The position numbers and the translations under genes were made by a program. A stretch of DNA of 64,000 nucleotides from assembly GCA_902772455.1 (NCBI GenBank), contig CACYAW010000006.1:1-64000 (forward strand), given 5' to 3'. Position 1 is the stretch's first letter; each line of letters starts with the position of its first letter. Positions 52,115-60,229 of the stretch are shown piece by piece. This stretch comes from an uncultured Bacteroidales bacterium (GTDB taxonomy: Bacteria > Bacteroidota > Bacteroidia > Bacteroidales > Muribaculaceae). The notes under the pieces were generated by a model. It saw only the letters and a list, made by a program, of their open reading frames with translations. It was not told where the DNA came from and ran no database searches.

Positions 52115-52873
52115 ATGAAAAAGATTCAAATCATCATTTTATTATTTCTCGCATTGGCGAGTGTTGACATGAGCGCAAAGACGCTTGTCGTGTATTACAG
52201 CTATACAGGTAACTGCCATGAAATCGTGCAGACCTTGACGTCGCAGATTGATGCCGACACATTGCGCATCTATCCTGCTGACAAGACCCAGCACTATGAG
52301 GCCAACAACTATGCCATCGGTACACAGTTGCTGAATGCCATCTATGCCGATCCCGGCAATCCCGACAGCTATCCTGCTATCGATCCTGTCTCCATCTCGC
52401 TGGCCGACTACAGCACTTACATCATCGTTACGCCACTATGGTGGAGCCATATGGCCGCCATTTTGCAGACCTATCTGTTCCATCACGGGGGTGAAATGGC
52501 TGGCAAGAATGTGGGGCTGATTGTGTCAAGTCACAGTAGCGGCATTAGTGGTGTTGTGGCCGATGCACAACGCCTCATACCTGAAGCCGAATGGATGGGC
52601 GATGCGTTGTGGATTAACAACGCTAACCACCGAAACCGTGAATCGCTGATTAAGAATTGGCTCATTGCCATAGACTATGACGCCTTGACAGCAGATGTCA
52701 AAGGGGATGTCAACGGGGATGGCGCAACTGACATCAGCGACGTGATGGCTTTAATCGATATGCTGTTGAACGGCGATGCCTATCAGCCAGATGCCGACGT
52801 AAATGATGACGGAAGCGTAAGCATCAGCGACGTGAGCACATTGACTGACTACCTGCTCTCTGGAACTTGGTAA
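52115..52873 (+). CDS. exported flavodoxin with two C-terminal dockerin-like repeats
   Basis: 252 residues from ATG 52115; an upstream TTG at 52088 lies within the promoter. Signal peptide MKKIQIIILLFLALASVDMSA. Flavodoxin_4-type domain about 22-190 with FMN-phosphate loop YSYTGNC (28-34), IIVTPLWWSHMAAILQTYLF and VSSHSSGISGVVADAQRL. Residues 197-250 are two dockerin-like repeats, GDVNGDGATDISDVMALID and ADVNDDGSVSISDVSTLTD. A flavodoxin outside the cytoplasm and joined to calcium repeats is very unusual. It shares its promoter with the redox locus at 28.9 kb. Electron partner unknown; the exported flavin reductase at 37012 is a candidate. Confidence 0.88.
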   Translation: MKKIQIIILLFLALASVDMSAKTLVVYYSYTGNCHEIVQTLTSQIDADTLRIYPADKTQHYEANNYAIGTQLLNAIYADPGNPDSYPAIDPVSISLADYSTYIIVTPLWWSHMAAILQTYLFHHGGEMAGKNVGLIVSSHSSGISGVVADAQRLIPEAEWMGDALWINNANHRNRESLIKNWLIAIDYDALTADVKGDVNGDGATDISDVMALIDMLLNGDAYQPDADVNDDGSVSISDVSTLTDYLLSGTW

Positions 52874-52919
52874 ACCTCACTTCACGCATGTCAGTGAGGG
52901 CTCAAGATTGGGCACGAAA

Positions 52920-53000
52920 AGAGGCTGTGTCATAAGAAGCTAAAGGTTCTCGGCCGTTAGGCCGATCAATAATCCTGAGGCGAATTATGGCACAGCCTCT
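52920..53000. repeat. nested inverted repeat with a hairpin element inside
   Basis: Outer arms AGAGGCTGTGTCATAA (52920-52935) and TTATGGCACAGCCTCT (52985-53000), one mismatch. Inside is the TCGGCC-GTTA-GGCCGA repeat (52936-52970), whose sister copies are at 43498 and 36941. Located after the flavodoxin-dockerin gene, it may end transcription. No other gene is visible between 52874 and 53172. Confidence 0.7.
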
Positions 53001-53172
53001 ACTATTTTCTCCATTCCATCCCCAAGTGCATGACTTGCGGTTGTGGGATAGGATGGGCTTGCATGTGGACATGTCAGTGATCAATATTTGATGAAATCTC
53101 TTGCATATATCGTGAATAGTGACGAAATTTGCCGAAACATTGCTGCGAAACGGCAAATTAACACCTGACATC

Positions 53173-54246
53173 ATGAATGAGCATCAGCAGCGACAACTGG
53201 AATTGACTCACGACTACCTTGAGCGCCTCAGGCGGGAGCACCCCTTGCGGGAACTGTTTTGGGAGTGCACTCTGCGCTGCAACATGTCGTGCAGGCATTG
53301 CGGCAGCGACTGCCTCAAGGAATCCAGGATACCCGACATGCCATTTGCCGACTTCCTGCCTGTCCTTGACGAGGTAGCAGCCCATTGCGACCCCAGGCAG
53401 GTGATGGTGGATACCGTGGGCGGAGAACCGCTGGTCAGGCCCGACTTGATGGACTGTGGACGTGCCATACGCGAACGCGGCTTCATGTGGGCCCTGGTCA
53501 CCAACGGCCTGCTGCTGGATAAAGCCGTCGCCCGCGAGTTGGCTCAAGCCGGCATCACCTCCCTGTCAGTCGATGTGGACGGCATGCGCGAGGAACACAA
53601 CTGGCTCAGGAATTCCACAGCCAGCTTTGATGCCGCAATGCGGGCCATAGAGGCCATTAAGACCATCCCGAATCTCACGTGGGATGTTATCACCTGTGTC
53701 AACAGCCGAAATCTGCCGCGGATGAATGAGATCAAGCAACTGCTCATCGAGGCTGGCGTCACCCATTGGCGCTGCTTCATCATCGACCCGATGGGGCGGG
53801 CGGCCCAGGACAAGGACCTGCTGCTCACCGATGAGCAATTCCGCGAACTGCTCAACTTCATCGTCAAAACACGCTGCGAGGGCAAAATCGGCATCAGTTA
53901 CGCCTGTGACGGCTATCTTGGCGCATACGAAGGGCTTGTACGCGATTACTACTTCTTCTGCCAGGCGGGACTCTCGGTGGCCAGCGTGCGTGCCGACGGA
54001 GCCATCTCGGGTTGCCTGAGCATTCGCAGCGATTACAGCCAGGGCAACATCTACCGCGACAGCTTCTGGGATGTGTGGGAGAACCGCTTCGAGCAATTCC
54101 GCAACCGCGAGTGGATGAAACGCGGCGTGTGCCAAGATTGTGAGGTGTTCCGCTATTGCCAGGGCAACGGGTTCCACATGCGCGACGGCAATGGTGACCT
54201 GATGATGACGTGCCACTACAATCGACTAAAGAACATTGAACTATAG
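53173..54246 (+). CDS. radical SAM/SPASM maturase-like protein
   Basis: 357 residues from ATG 53173; a GTG at 53119 would add 18 residues of no clear character. Radical SAM cluster Cys36, Cys40 and Cys43 (CNMSCRHC), with Cys32 before it, then DTVGGEPLVRPDL and LVTNGLLLD. C-terminal SPASM-type cysteines in CQAGLSVASVRADGAISGC and CQDCEVFRYCQGNGFHM plus TCHYNRL. As recalled, it resembles the Bacteroidales rSAM/lipoprotein-type maturases (TIGR04133-like). Followed 30 bp later by a TonB C-domain gene and then a putative precursor. Probably modifies a peptide or protein. Confidence 0.9.
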   Translation: MNEHQQRQLELTHDYLERLRREHPLRELFWECTLRCNMSCRHCGSDCLKESRIPDMPFADFLPVLDEVAAHCDPRQVMVDTVGGEPLVRPDLMDCGRAIRERGFMWALVTNGLLLDKAVARELAQAGITSLSVDVDGMREEHNWLRNSTASFDAAMRAIEAIKTIPNLTWDVITCVNSRNLPRMNEIKQLLIEAGVTHWRCFIIDPMGRAAQDKDLLLTDEQFRELLNFIVKTRCEGKIGISYACDGYLGAYEGLVRDYYFFCQAGLSVASVRADGAISGCLSIRSDYSQGNIYRDSFWDVWENRFEQFRNREWMKRGVCQDCEVFRYCQGNGFHMRDGNGDLMMTCHYNRLKNIEL

Positions 54247-54276
54247 TGGAAAATTAGTGTCTAAAGAATATCAGCC

Positions 54277-54489
54277 ATGAACAAGGTTCAGGGTAATGTC
54301 ATTGTGCAGTTTGTTGTGAATAAAGACGGTAGTGTTGGCGAGGTTAAAGTTGTCCGCTCGGTGGATAATGACCTCGACAGGGAGGCCATTCGCGTTATCA
54401 AGTCGCTGCCCAAATTCACTCCCGGCCGTCAGAACGGCAAAGCGGTCAACGTCTGGTACACGCTACCTGTCCCATTCAAGCTGAAATAG
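54277..54489 (+). CDS. stand-alone TonB C-terminal domain microprotein
   Basis: 70 residues: MNKVQGNVIVQFVVNKDGSV, EVKVVRSVDNDLDREAIRVI, KSLPKFTPGRQNGKAVNVWY and TLPVPFKLK cover the complete TonB C-terminal fold with the FxPG motif (FTPG). There is no membrane anchor, Pro-rich spacer or signal peptide, so it would stay in the cytoplasm unless carried. It sits between the radical SAM enzyme and the putative precursor, which suggests a partner or recognition role there (inference). It could also be the remnant of a longer TonB gene. Confidence 0.8.
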   Translation: MNKVQGNVIVQFVVNKDGSVGEVKVVRSVDNDLDREAIRVIKSLPKFTPGRQNGKAVNVWYTLPVPFKLK

Positions 54490-54563
54490 GCAAACAGGAA
54501 AGGATCAGAGCATTAAACCCAAATACCGAATTCAAGTCTAAAAGATATAATACCTTCCATATT

Positions 54564-55175
54564 ATGAAGAAAAACAAAAATAAAGGAAAAAAGAAACTCA
54601 CTGCGGTGAGCGCCGTGGTCGCGGCCAGTCTCACGCCGGGCATCATGGCTGCCGCCACCCCAGGCTTGCCCATAAAGGCCCCCAATGCCGCCATCACCGC
54701 AGCCCAGGTGGTTTCCATCGACGGCAACACCTATAGTTTTGACGAATTATTCGCCTTGCAACAACCCGGAGTTGGGCGGTGTTATTATGCAGCGACCAGC
54801 GTACCACCTCAACATGCAACAAGGTATGGTGCACCAACAAGTCCAGTTAATCCTCCAACAAGGTATAGTAAGCCACAACAAAGAATCATTAACGGGGTGG
54901 CTGAGGGCTTAGACACAATTCAGGATGGCCTCATGGAGTTCTGTGCTCAAGTGATTGACGCTGATCCTTATACCAATGGCATCCTTTTCACAATTGACAG
55001 TGACCTCACTCGTGAAATCGGAATGAGTGAAGAACAATTGAAGGAGCTTAAGGCAATTATCGAGGAATACTATCGCGTAGAAGTATCCTACCATCGATTC
55101 TATCTGAAAGGCCAGCTCAACACTTTGCGCCTCATTTCAGAGTATATTTACAAGCTGAAAACCATTTGGGATTAA
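54564..55175 (+). CDS. putative radical SAM substrate with RYG/RYS motifs
   Basis: 203 residues. A Lys-rich start MKKNKNKGKKK runs into a hydrophobic stretch LTAVSAVVAASLTPGIMAAA (12-31), like an export leader. Then VVSIDGNTYSFDELFALQQP (49-68), a compositionally odd segment RCYYAATSVPPQHATRYGAP and PPTRYSKPQQR (72-107) with spaced R-Y motifs, and a helical C-terminal domain about 108-203. No known family is certain. Position behind the radical SAM gene and the R-Y-rich segment suggest a modified precursor (inference). No lipobox. Confidence 0.65.
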   Translation: MKKNKNKGKKKLTAVSAVVAASLTPGIMAAATPGLPIKAPNAAITAAQVVSIDGNTYSFDELFALQQPGVGRCYYAATSVPPQHATRYGAPTSPVNPPTRYSKPQQRIINGVAEGLDTIQDGLMEFCAQVIDADPYTNGILFTIDSDLTREIGMSEEQLKELKAIIEEYYRVEVSYHRFYLKGQLNTLRLISEYIYKLKTIWD

Positions 55176-55261
55176 CGGTACGGGCGACGCGTCTCACGTT
55201 GATGTCCCTTCTCTCCAGCAATTAGTGCCCAGCCTATGCTCGCCTATAGCGAAAAAATCGT

Positions 55262-55269
55262 TATCTTTG
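55262..55269 (+). promoter_or_regulatory. -7 element for the interrupted metallo-hydrolase gene
   Basis: TATCTTTG, 30 bp before the ATG. Its conservation suggests the gene was transcribed until recently or still is. Confidence 0.5.
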
Positions 55270-55299
55270 CGGGAGCTATTAATAGGCAGTTCTATCATT

Positions 55300-56154
55300 A
55301 TGGATAAGATTAAGGTTCATGTATTGCGCACTGGCGAAGTGCGTGTGTCACCCTACCTGCCGTTTGGCGGTGACGATTGCAGCATCATCAAGGCTTCGGG
55401 CATCACGACGCCCAAGAGTAAATGAATTTGGTTGCCCGTGTTCAGTTTCCTGATTGAGCACCCCAAGGGGAAAATCCTCTTTGACAAGGGCTGGCACCGT
55501 GAAATGTCGCCCGATGGCGTATATGACAAAAAGGCACAAATCAAATCTCTGGGGTCGTTCCTGCTTTACCAAATCAACCAAGGACGCATCGCCCCGGGCG
55601 AGGCCATCAACGAGCAACTTGAGCGCATGGGCATTGCACCGACTGACTTGGATTATGTGCTCATCTCGCACCTCGACTGTGACCACGCCAACGGCCTGAA
55701 GCAAGTGGCCGCTGCCAAGCACATCCTGGTATCGAAGGCCGAGATGGAAGGCACTACCCGCAAGAAATTCCAAATCCGCATCCGTTTCCAGCGGCGCTGG
55801 TGGGAAGGCGTGAACATGCAGACTTTTGATTGGAACGGCACCGAAGGGCCGGTGGGCAAGTCCTATGACGTGCTGGGCGACGGCAGCCTGGTGATGGTGA
55901 ACATTCCCGGGCACAGCGAGGGCCTGTGCGCCTTGAAGATCAAGAACGGTGAAGGCAAATATGTCCTGCTGTTTGCCGATGGCGGTTATGCCACCAAGTC
56001 ATGGCGCGACATGATCACGTCGGGCATCACGCTCGACAAGAAACTGCAGCGCGAGTCGTTGCAATGGATACGCGAGCAGAGCATGTCGTCCGACTGTGTC
56101 GCTTCGCTGGCCACCCATGACACCGATGTCGAGCCCCATGTCATCGAACTGTAA
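55300..56154 (+). pseudogene. metallo-beta-lactamase-fold hydrolase with an in-frame TGA
   Basis: Reads as one 284-codon frame with a TGA at codon 42 (55423-55425). The N-terminal part is MDKIKVHVLRTGEVRVSPYL and FGGDDCSIIKASGITTPKSK; after TGA the same frame continues IWLPVFSFLIEHPKGKILFDKG. The relatives I recall have an Arg there, so CGA to TGA is the simplest change. Zinc motif SHLDCDHANG, HSEGLCALKI, FADGGYATKSW and THDTD are in place, like AHL lactonase-type MBL enzymes. Internal start at the GTG after the stop would lose the N-terminal strands. Pseudogene, sequencing error or recoding; the rest of the frame is clean. Confidence 0.8.
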
Positions 56155-56189
56155 ATCAAAATTAAATTAATTTCAAGTATACTACTATT

Positions 56190-57050
56190 ATGAATAATCC
56201 TATTATCTACACATCCAAACATCTCAGAACCACAGCCAAGACCAAAGGTGTGGCACAAGCTATTTTTGCAGCACTTGATGAACTGCATGTCGAGCATCAC
56301 GAGCTAAAAAACACTAAAGATTATTGGTGCCGAGACTATATGCCGGTAATGATTTCAGACGATGGAACATATGCAAGATATAAGTACAATCCTGATTATC
56401 TGAGAGAAAACGAAAAATTACATGGTTATATAACCCCTCAGCAGGATGCATGTAGCGAACTCAATCTGTTCATGCCAAGTGACATGAAGATCATTTTTGA
56501 TGGCGGTAATTATGTTCGTTGCGGAGATAAGGTCATCATGACCGACAAGATATTCAGCGAAAACCCAGGCAAGCCTGTTCATGAACTGTTACTGCAGCTG
56601 AAGGAAACGCTCAGATGTACAGACATTATCCTGCTGCCCTGGGATATGAAAGACCCTTGCGGACATGCCGACGGCATGGTGGCAAACCTGGGTGACGGCC
56701 GAATACTATTAAATGGCTGCTGGAAAAAGAACGAGATGCCATTCCATAAAAGATTAAGGAAAATCCTGGATGCCCATTTTGAAGTCGAAGAACTTCCCGC
56801 ATGGGACGGCGATATAGATTCGTGGTGCTACCTCAATTATTTAGAGGTTCCCGGGGGAATTCTCCTGCCTTGCCTTTCTGAGAAATTTGACAGCCAGGAT
56901 GATATCGCTGCTATGAAACATTTTGAACGGTTGTTTCCTGGCCTGAAGATTATTCCCATCTATGCCGAACCTCTCGTTAGAGTTAAAGGCAATGATGGAG
57001 GTGGCGCATTGCACTGTGTCACATGGGAGTATATTGAGAAAAAAGATTAA
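56190..57050 (+). CDS. agmatine deiminase/peptidylarginine deiminase family protein
   Basis: 286 residues, a compact guanidino-group-modifying enzyme. Motifs: WCRDYMPV (46-53, Arg48, Asp49), FDGGN (103-107), PCGHADGMVAN with His159, and GGGALHC with nucleophile Cys276. Releases ammonia from agmatine, arginine or a related guanidine. Shorter than typical agmatine deiminase (about 340-370), more like the Porphyromonas-type PAD-fold core but with no signal peptide. GC content is visibly lower than in the neighbours, hinting at a different origin. Followed after 4 bp by the VOC gene. Confidence 0.88.
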   Translation: MNNPIIYTSKHLRTTAKTKGVAQAIFAALDELHVEHHELKNTKDYWCRDYMPVMISDDGTYARYKYNPDYLRENEKLHGYITPQQDACSELNLFMPSDMKIIFDGGNYVRCGDKVIMTDKIFSENPGKPVHELLLQLKETLRCTDIILLPWDMKDPCGHADGMVANLGDGRILLNGCWKKNEMPFHKRLRKILDAHFEVEELPAWDGDIDSWCYLNYLEVPGGILLPCLSEKFDSQDDIAAMKHFERLFPGLKIIPIYAEPLVRVKGNDGGGALHCVTWEYIEKKD

Positions 57051-57054
57051 AATT

Positions 57055-57444
57055 ATGATACACGTCAATAGAGTACATCACATTGCCATCATCTGCTCGG
57101 ACTATGAGCGGACTCTTGAGTTTTATAAAAGAGTGCTGGGGTTTACCGTCCTGGCCGAGAATTACCGTGAGGAGAGCAAGGGTTACAAGACCGACCTGGC
57201 CCTGGGTGACCAGTATGTGATAGAGTTGTTCTCTTTCCCGTCACCGCCCGCACGGCCGACAAATCCCGAGGCCGCCGGACTCCGTCACCTGGCCTTTGAG
57301 GTTGACGACATACTGGCCGAAGTTGAAGAGCTGGAAAGAATGGGCGTCGAGCATGAAGCCATCAGGATAGACCCCTCGACCAACCGCCGTTTCATGTTCT
57401 TCCATGACCCCGATGGCCTGCCGCTGGAGTTGTATGAGAAATAA
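57055..57444 (+). CDS. VOC-family (glyoxalase I-like) protein
   Basis: 129 residues from ATG 57055 (MIHVNRVHHIAIICSDYERT). One VOC domain with the two beta-alpha-beta-beta-beta halves: LEFYKRVLGFTVLAENYREE, GLRHLAFEVDDILAEVEELE, and metal Glu in the terminal LPLELYEK. Resembles the SMU1112c/YaeR type of lactoylglutathione lyase-related proteins. The substrate is unknown. Cytoplasmic. It runs with the deiminase and GNAT genes as one unit. Confidence 0.9.
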   Translation: MIHVNRVHHIAIICSDYERTLEFYKRVLGFTVLAENYREESKGYKTDLALGDQYVIELFSFPSPPARPTNPEAAGLRHLAFEVDDILAEVEELERMGVEHEAIRIDPSTNRRFMFFHDPDGLPLELYEK

Positions 57445-57459
57445 CACCCACTAAGGCAA

Positions 57460-57948
57460 ATGATTACCATCAGGGAATATCAGAAACAGGACGCAGCCCA
57501 GGCCATGGACATCTGGAACGAGGTGGTGCGCGAGGGCGTGGCCTTCCCGCAACTTGACGAACTGACCGAGCAGGAGGCAGACGGCTTCTTCACCAGCCAG
57601 TCTTATACCGGTGTGGCCGTGGATAGCGAGACGGGCGAGCTTGTCGGCCTCTACATCCTGCACCCCAACAACGTGGGCCGGTGCGGGCACATCGCCAACA
57701 CCAGCTACGCCGTCAGGTCGGACAAACGCGGGTTGCACATCGGTGAGTTGCTCGTGAAGGACTCGCTGGTCATGGGAGCACGGCTGGGCTTCCGCCTCAT
57801 GCAATTTAACGCGGTCGTGGCGGCAAACGTCCATGCCCTGCACTTGTATGAGCGCTTGGGCTTCACCCAACTGGGCCGCATCCCCCAAGGCTTCCTGATG
57901 AAGGACGGCCACTACGAGGACATTGTCCTCTTCTACATCGAATTGTAA
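57460..57948 (+). CDS. GNAT N-acetyltransferase
   Basis: 162 residues, single GNAT fold: MITIREYQKQDAAQAMDIWN, GVAVDSETGELVGLYILHPN, acetyl-CoA-type RSDKRGLHIGELLVKDSL (the Arg-x-x-Gly region is RGLHIG), and HALHLYERLGFTQLGRIP near the end. Similar to phosphinothricin/amino-acid acetyltransferases (MddA-like); substrate not known. Starts 16 bp after the VOC gene. Confidence 0.9.
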   Translation: MITIREYQKQDAAQAMDIWNEVVREGVAFPQLDELTEQEADGFFTSQSYTGVAVDSETGELVGLYILHPNNVGRCGHIANTSYAVRSDKRGLHIGELLVKDSLVMGARLGFRLMQFNAVVAANVHALHLYERLGFTQLGRIPQGFLMKDGHYEDIVLFYIEL

Positions 57949-58141
57949 CCCAAAACACCTACAGCCATCTTTGTTACAATATTCTGTATTTTTTCCCGTT
58001 TTTAGGTTAAAGGGAACCAATTATCCGTGTATGGTCAACCTTCAAGGGAATGATAAAATTTAATGCATTAAATCGACAGGACAAAAAGTACATCATTACT
58101 TAGTTTATTATTGATATCACATGAATTAAATCTTCAGAATT

Positions 58142-59551
58142 ATGAAAAGAATTTTAAGTTTCCTCTCAGCCTTATCACTATTGGGGATATTGACGAGCTG
58201 CACTGATTCTAATTCGGGCAACACCATTATTGACGACCCCGATATCAGCGACAATTATTTCGGCCTGACTGATCCTTTCGCATGGACCTTGGCTTCGGTT
58301 CCAGCCATGTTCCCCGAGTCATCCTTGATCAACACCGTGGAATATAACAACAACCGCGCGTTGCTATCCTGGTACACTGTGGACCGCCTGTTCACGCAGC
58401 GCAATTCTGCCTATGCCCCCGATTATATCAAGAATGACATGGATGCCTTGTCTTATCCCTATGCACGAGAGGTCGCCAACACAGAGGTGTTCCCCTTGAA
58501 AGAGATTAACTATGATGTGGCATCTGTCATTTATACGCTCAACCTCTCCTTCTACCCACGCGAACGCGGCCCGTATAACCTTGATAGCAAAAACGTAGAT
58601 CAGGACGGTAACCTGCTCTATCCCGAGAGGCGATGGGGTGGCATCATGCGCAAGATTGACGATACCAACTTTGAGCAAGCCGACATTAACTGTATCGTGT
58701 TTTGGCTGCTTGATCCCTTCATGGATCCCGCACTGGACAACCGGGATGGCGGTTATCTGTACTTCAACTTGGGAGATGTAAGTGAGGACGTCCTTAATGA
58801 TGGTCTCATGAGTTATGAGAACGGGCTGCCCGTTAATGGTGATGGCGCGTATGTTACCCAAACGGTTTGGGGAAAAGTCCCCTCGCTGGCACCACTTTCA
58901 TATGCCTTCGACAACAGTAATGGTGCACGTATTCTTCAGGATGTCGGCCTTGACGGTCTCTCCAACCAGGAAGAGTTCCGTCATCCCACCTATGCCCACT
59001 TCTTGAACCAGTTGCAGAATGTTTTGCCTGAATCCACCATCATTGCCATGCATAACGACCCATTCTCGCCCTTCAACGACCCAGCAGGAGACGATTACGC
59101 CTACTATCGCCATACCTACTACGATATTCAGCGCTTTCCGATCAACAGTCGTTACAAGCACTACAACGGTACAGACGGCAACTCTTTCTCGAAGAACGAT
59201 GCCAGTGATGCGCAATACCGACAGGCTCGTTCGACACCTGACTCGGAGGACATCAACCATAGTTTTACACTCGACAACAATGAGCGGTTCTTCCAGTATC
59301 GCATAGTCCTCCATCCCGACTCAATGCAGGTGGGGAGAAACCATATTACCGACTTGCATGTGGCCAATGTCCACACCCGAAATGGTGAAATCCAGCAGGC
59401 AACGTGGTATGAGTTCACCATCCCCCTGGCACATTACGAGAGGACTGTCGGTTCTATCCATGACTTCTCCGACATCCGCTTCATACGCATGTTTATGACA
59501 GGATTTCGCGGCATTACCCACTTGCGGTTCGCAACACTCGAGCTACGGTAA
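58142..59551 (+). CDS. stand-alone lipoprotein carrying a SprA (T9SS translocon) middle domain
   Basis: 469 residues. Lipoprotein signal MKRILSFLSALSLLGILTSC (Cys20). The body has the sequence features I recall from full-length SprA/Sov, the giant outer-membrane channel of type 9 secretion: RALLSWYTVDRLFTQRNSAY, NLSFYPRERGPYNLD, RRWGGIMRKIDDTNFEQADI, YLYFNLGDVSEDVLNDG, ARILQDVGLDGLSNQEE, and TGFRGITHLRFATLELR at the very end. SprA is over 2,000 residues; here one segment stands alone with its own export signal and a stop exactly at the domain end, followed by a terminator. Not a simple truncation. Role unknown: decoy, accessory or a diverged copy. Confidence 0.82.
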   Translation: MKRILSFLSALSLLGILTSCTDSNSGNTIIDDPDISDNYFGLTDPFAWTLASVPAMFPESSLINTVEYNNNRALLSWYTVDRLFTQRNSAYAPDYIKNDMDALSYPYAREVANTEVFPLKEINYDVASVIYTLNLSFYPRERGPYNLDSKNVDQDGNLLYPERRWGGIMRKIDDTNFEQADINCIVFWLLDPFMDPALDNRDGGYLYFNLGDVSEDVLNDGLMSYENGLPVNGDGAYVTQTVWGKVPSLAPLSYAFDNSNGARILQDVGLDGLSNQEEFRHPTYAHFLNQLQNVLPESTIIAMHNDPFSPFNDPAGDDYAYYRHTYYDIQRFPINSRYKHYNGTDGNSFSKNDASDAQYRQARSTPDSEDINHSFTLDNNERFFQYRIVLHPDSMQVGRNHITDLHVANVHTRNGEIQQATWYEFTIPLAHYERTVGSIHDFSDIRFIRMFMTGFRGITHLRFATLELR

Positions 59552-59590
59552 AGAGGGTGACAGAAACTCACAAAAACATAATTTATAGGT

Positions 59591-59629
59591 AAGGAGGGAA
59601 ATGCCACACGGCACTCCCTCCTTGCTTTG
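59591..59629 (+). terminator. terminator after the SprA-domain gene
   Basis: Stem AAGGAGGGA with TCCCTCCTT, extended by TGCC/GGCA, loop ACAC, then GCTTTGT. Confidence 0.8.
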
Positions 59630-59755
59630 TATAGAGGGCGGTCAGTGGGGTTGAATGAATCGGGGAATCTTAACAAAACATAAAAGTGAGTTTTTTAAAG
59701 TGTTGATTTAGCCATTTCTAACATCAAAGTGCGTAGCGAACATTTCGGGCGGTTC

Positions 59756-59786
59756 ATTGCGGTTCGGGATATCGTTAGTAACTTTG
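59756..59786 (+). promoter_or_regulatory. promoter for the HxlR-cupin pair
   Basis: -7 TAACTTTG (59779-59786) and ATTG (59756-59759) as a 3/4 -33 match, spaced by 19 bp. Confidence 0.6.
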
Positions 59787-59834
59787 CAACCGAAACGAGA
59801 GAAAAGTTAGTATAACTGAAAATCAGAACGAAAT

Positions 59835-60215
59835 ATGTTACGAGACATTATAGTTGATCCCTATTTCCCTGATTGCCCGATACGGAATATCCTGTCGCGC
59901 ATCAGCGACCGCTGGTCAATGCTGATATTGTACACGCTCGACGGCAAGGACACGGCAATGCGGTATTCCGACATCCTCGCAGCCATCCCTGACATCTCGC
60001 AGAAGATGCTCACGGTGGCACTACGCAACCTGGAAGCCGACGGGCTGGTATTGAGGCAGGCCTATGCCGAGATACCGCCACGGGTGGAATACAGCATCAC
60101 CGAGCGCGGCAAGTCGCTCATGCCGCACATCAACAGCCTGATTGAATGGGCGCTGGCCAACCTGGCCGACATCTTGAATGACCGCAAGAATTATTCATCC
60201 AATAAAAACCATTAA
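59835..60215 (+). CDS. HxlR-family transcriptional regulator
   Basis: 126 residues, winged helix-turn-helix. CPIRNILSRISDRWSMLILY with Cys14 near the start of the DNA-binding domain, MRYSDILAAIPDISQKMLTVALRNLEADGL, and RVEYSITERGKSLMPHI. HxlR proteins often sense electrophiles or oxidants by the N-terminal cysteine. Likely regulates itself and the cupin gene 14 bp downstream. Confidence 0.94.
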   Translation: MLRDIIVDPYFPDCPIRNILSRISDRWSMLILYTLDGKDTAMRYSDILAAIPDISQKMLTVALRNLEADGLVLRQAYAEIPPRVEYSITERGKSLMPHINSLIEWALANLADILNDRKNYSSNKNH

Positions 60216-60229
60216 TCACATTAACTACA

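Noticed and set aside
53119..53172. GTG start extending the radical SAM protein by 18 residues
   Set aside because: Extension lacks conservation signs; ATG at 53173 starts the helix that leads into the radical SAM domain.
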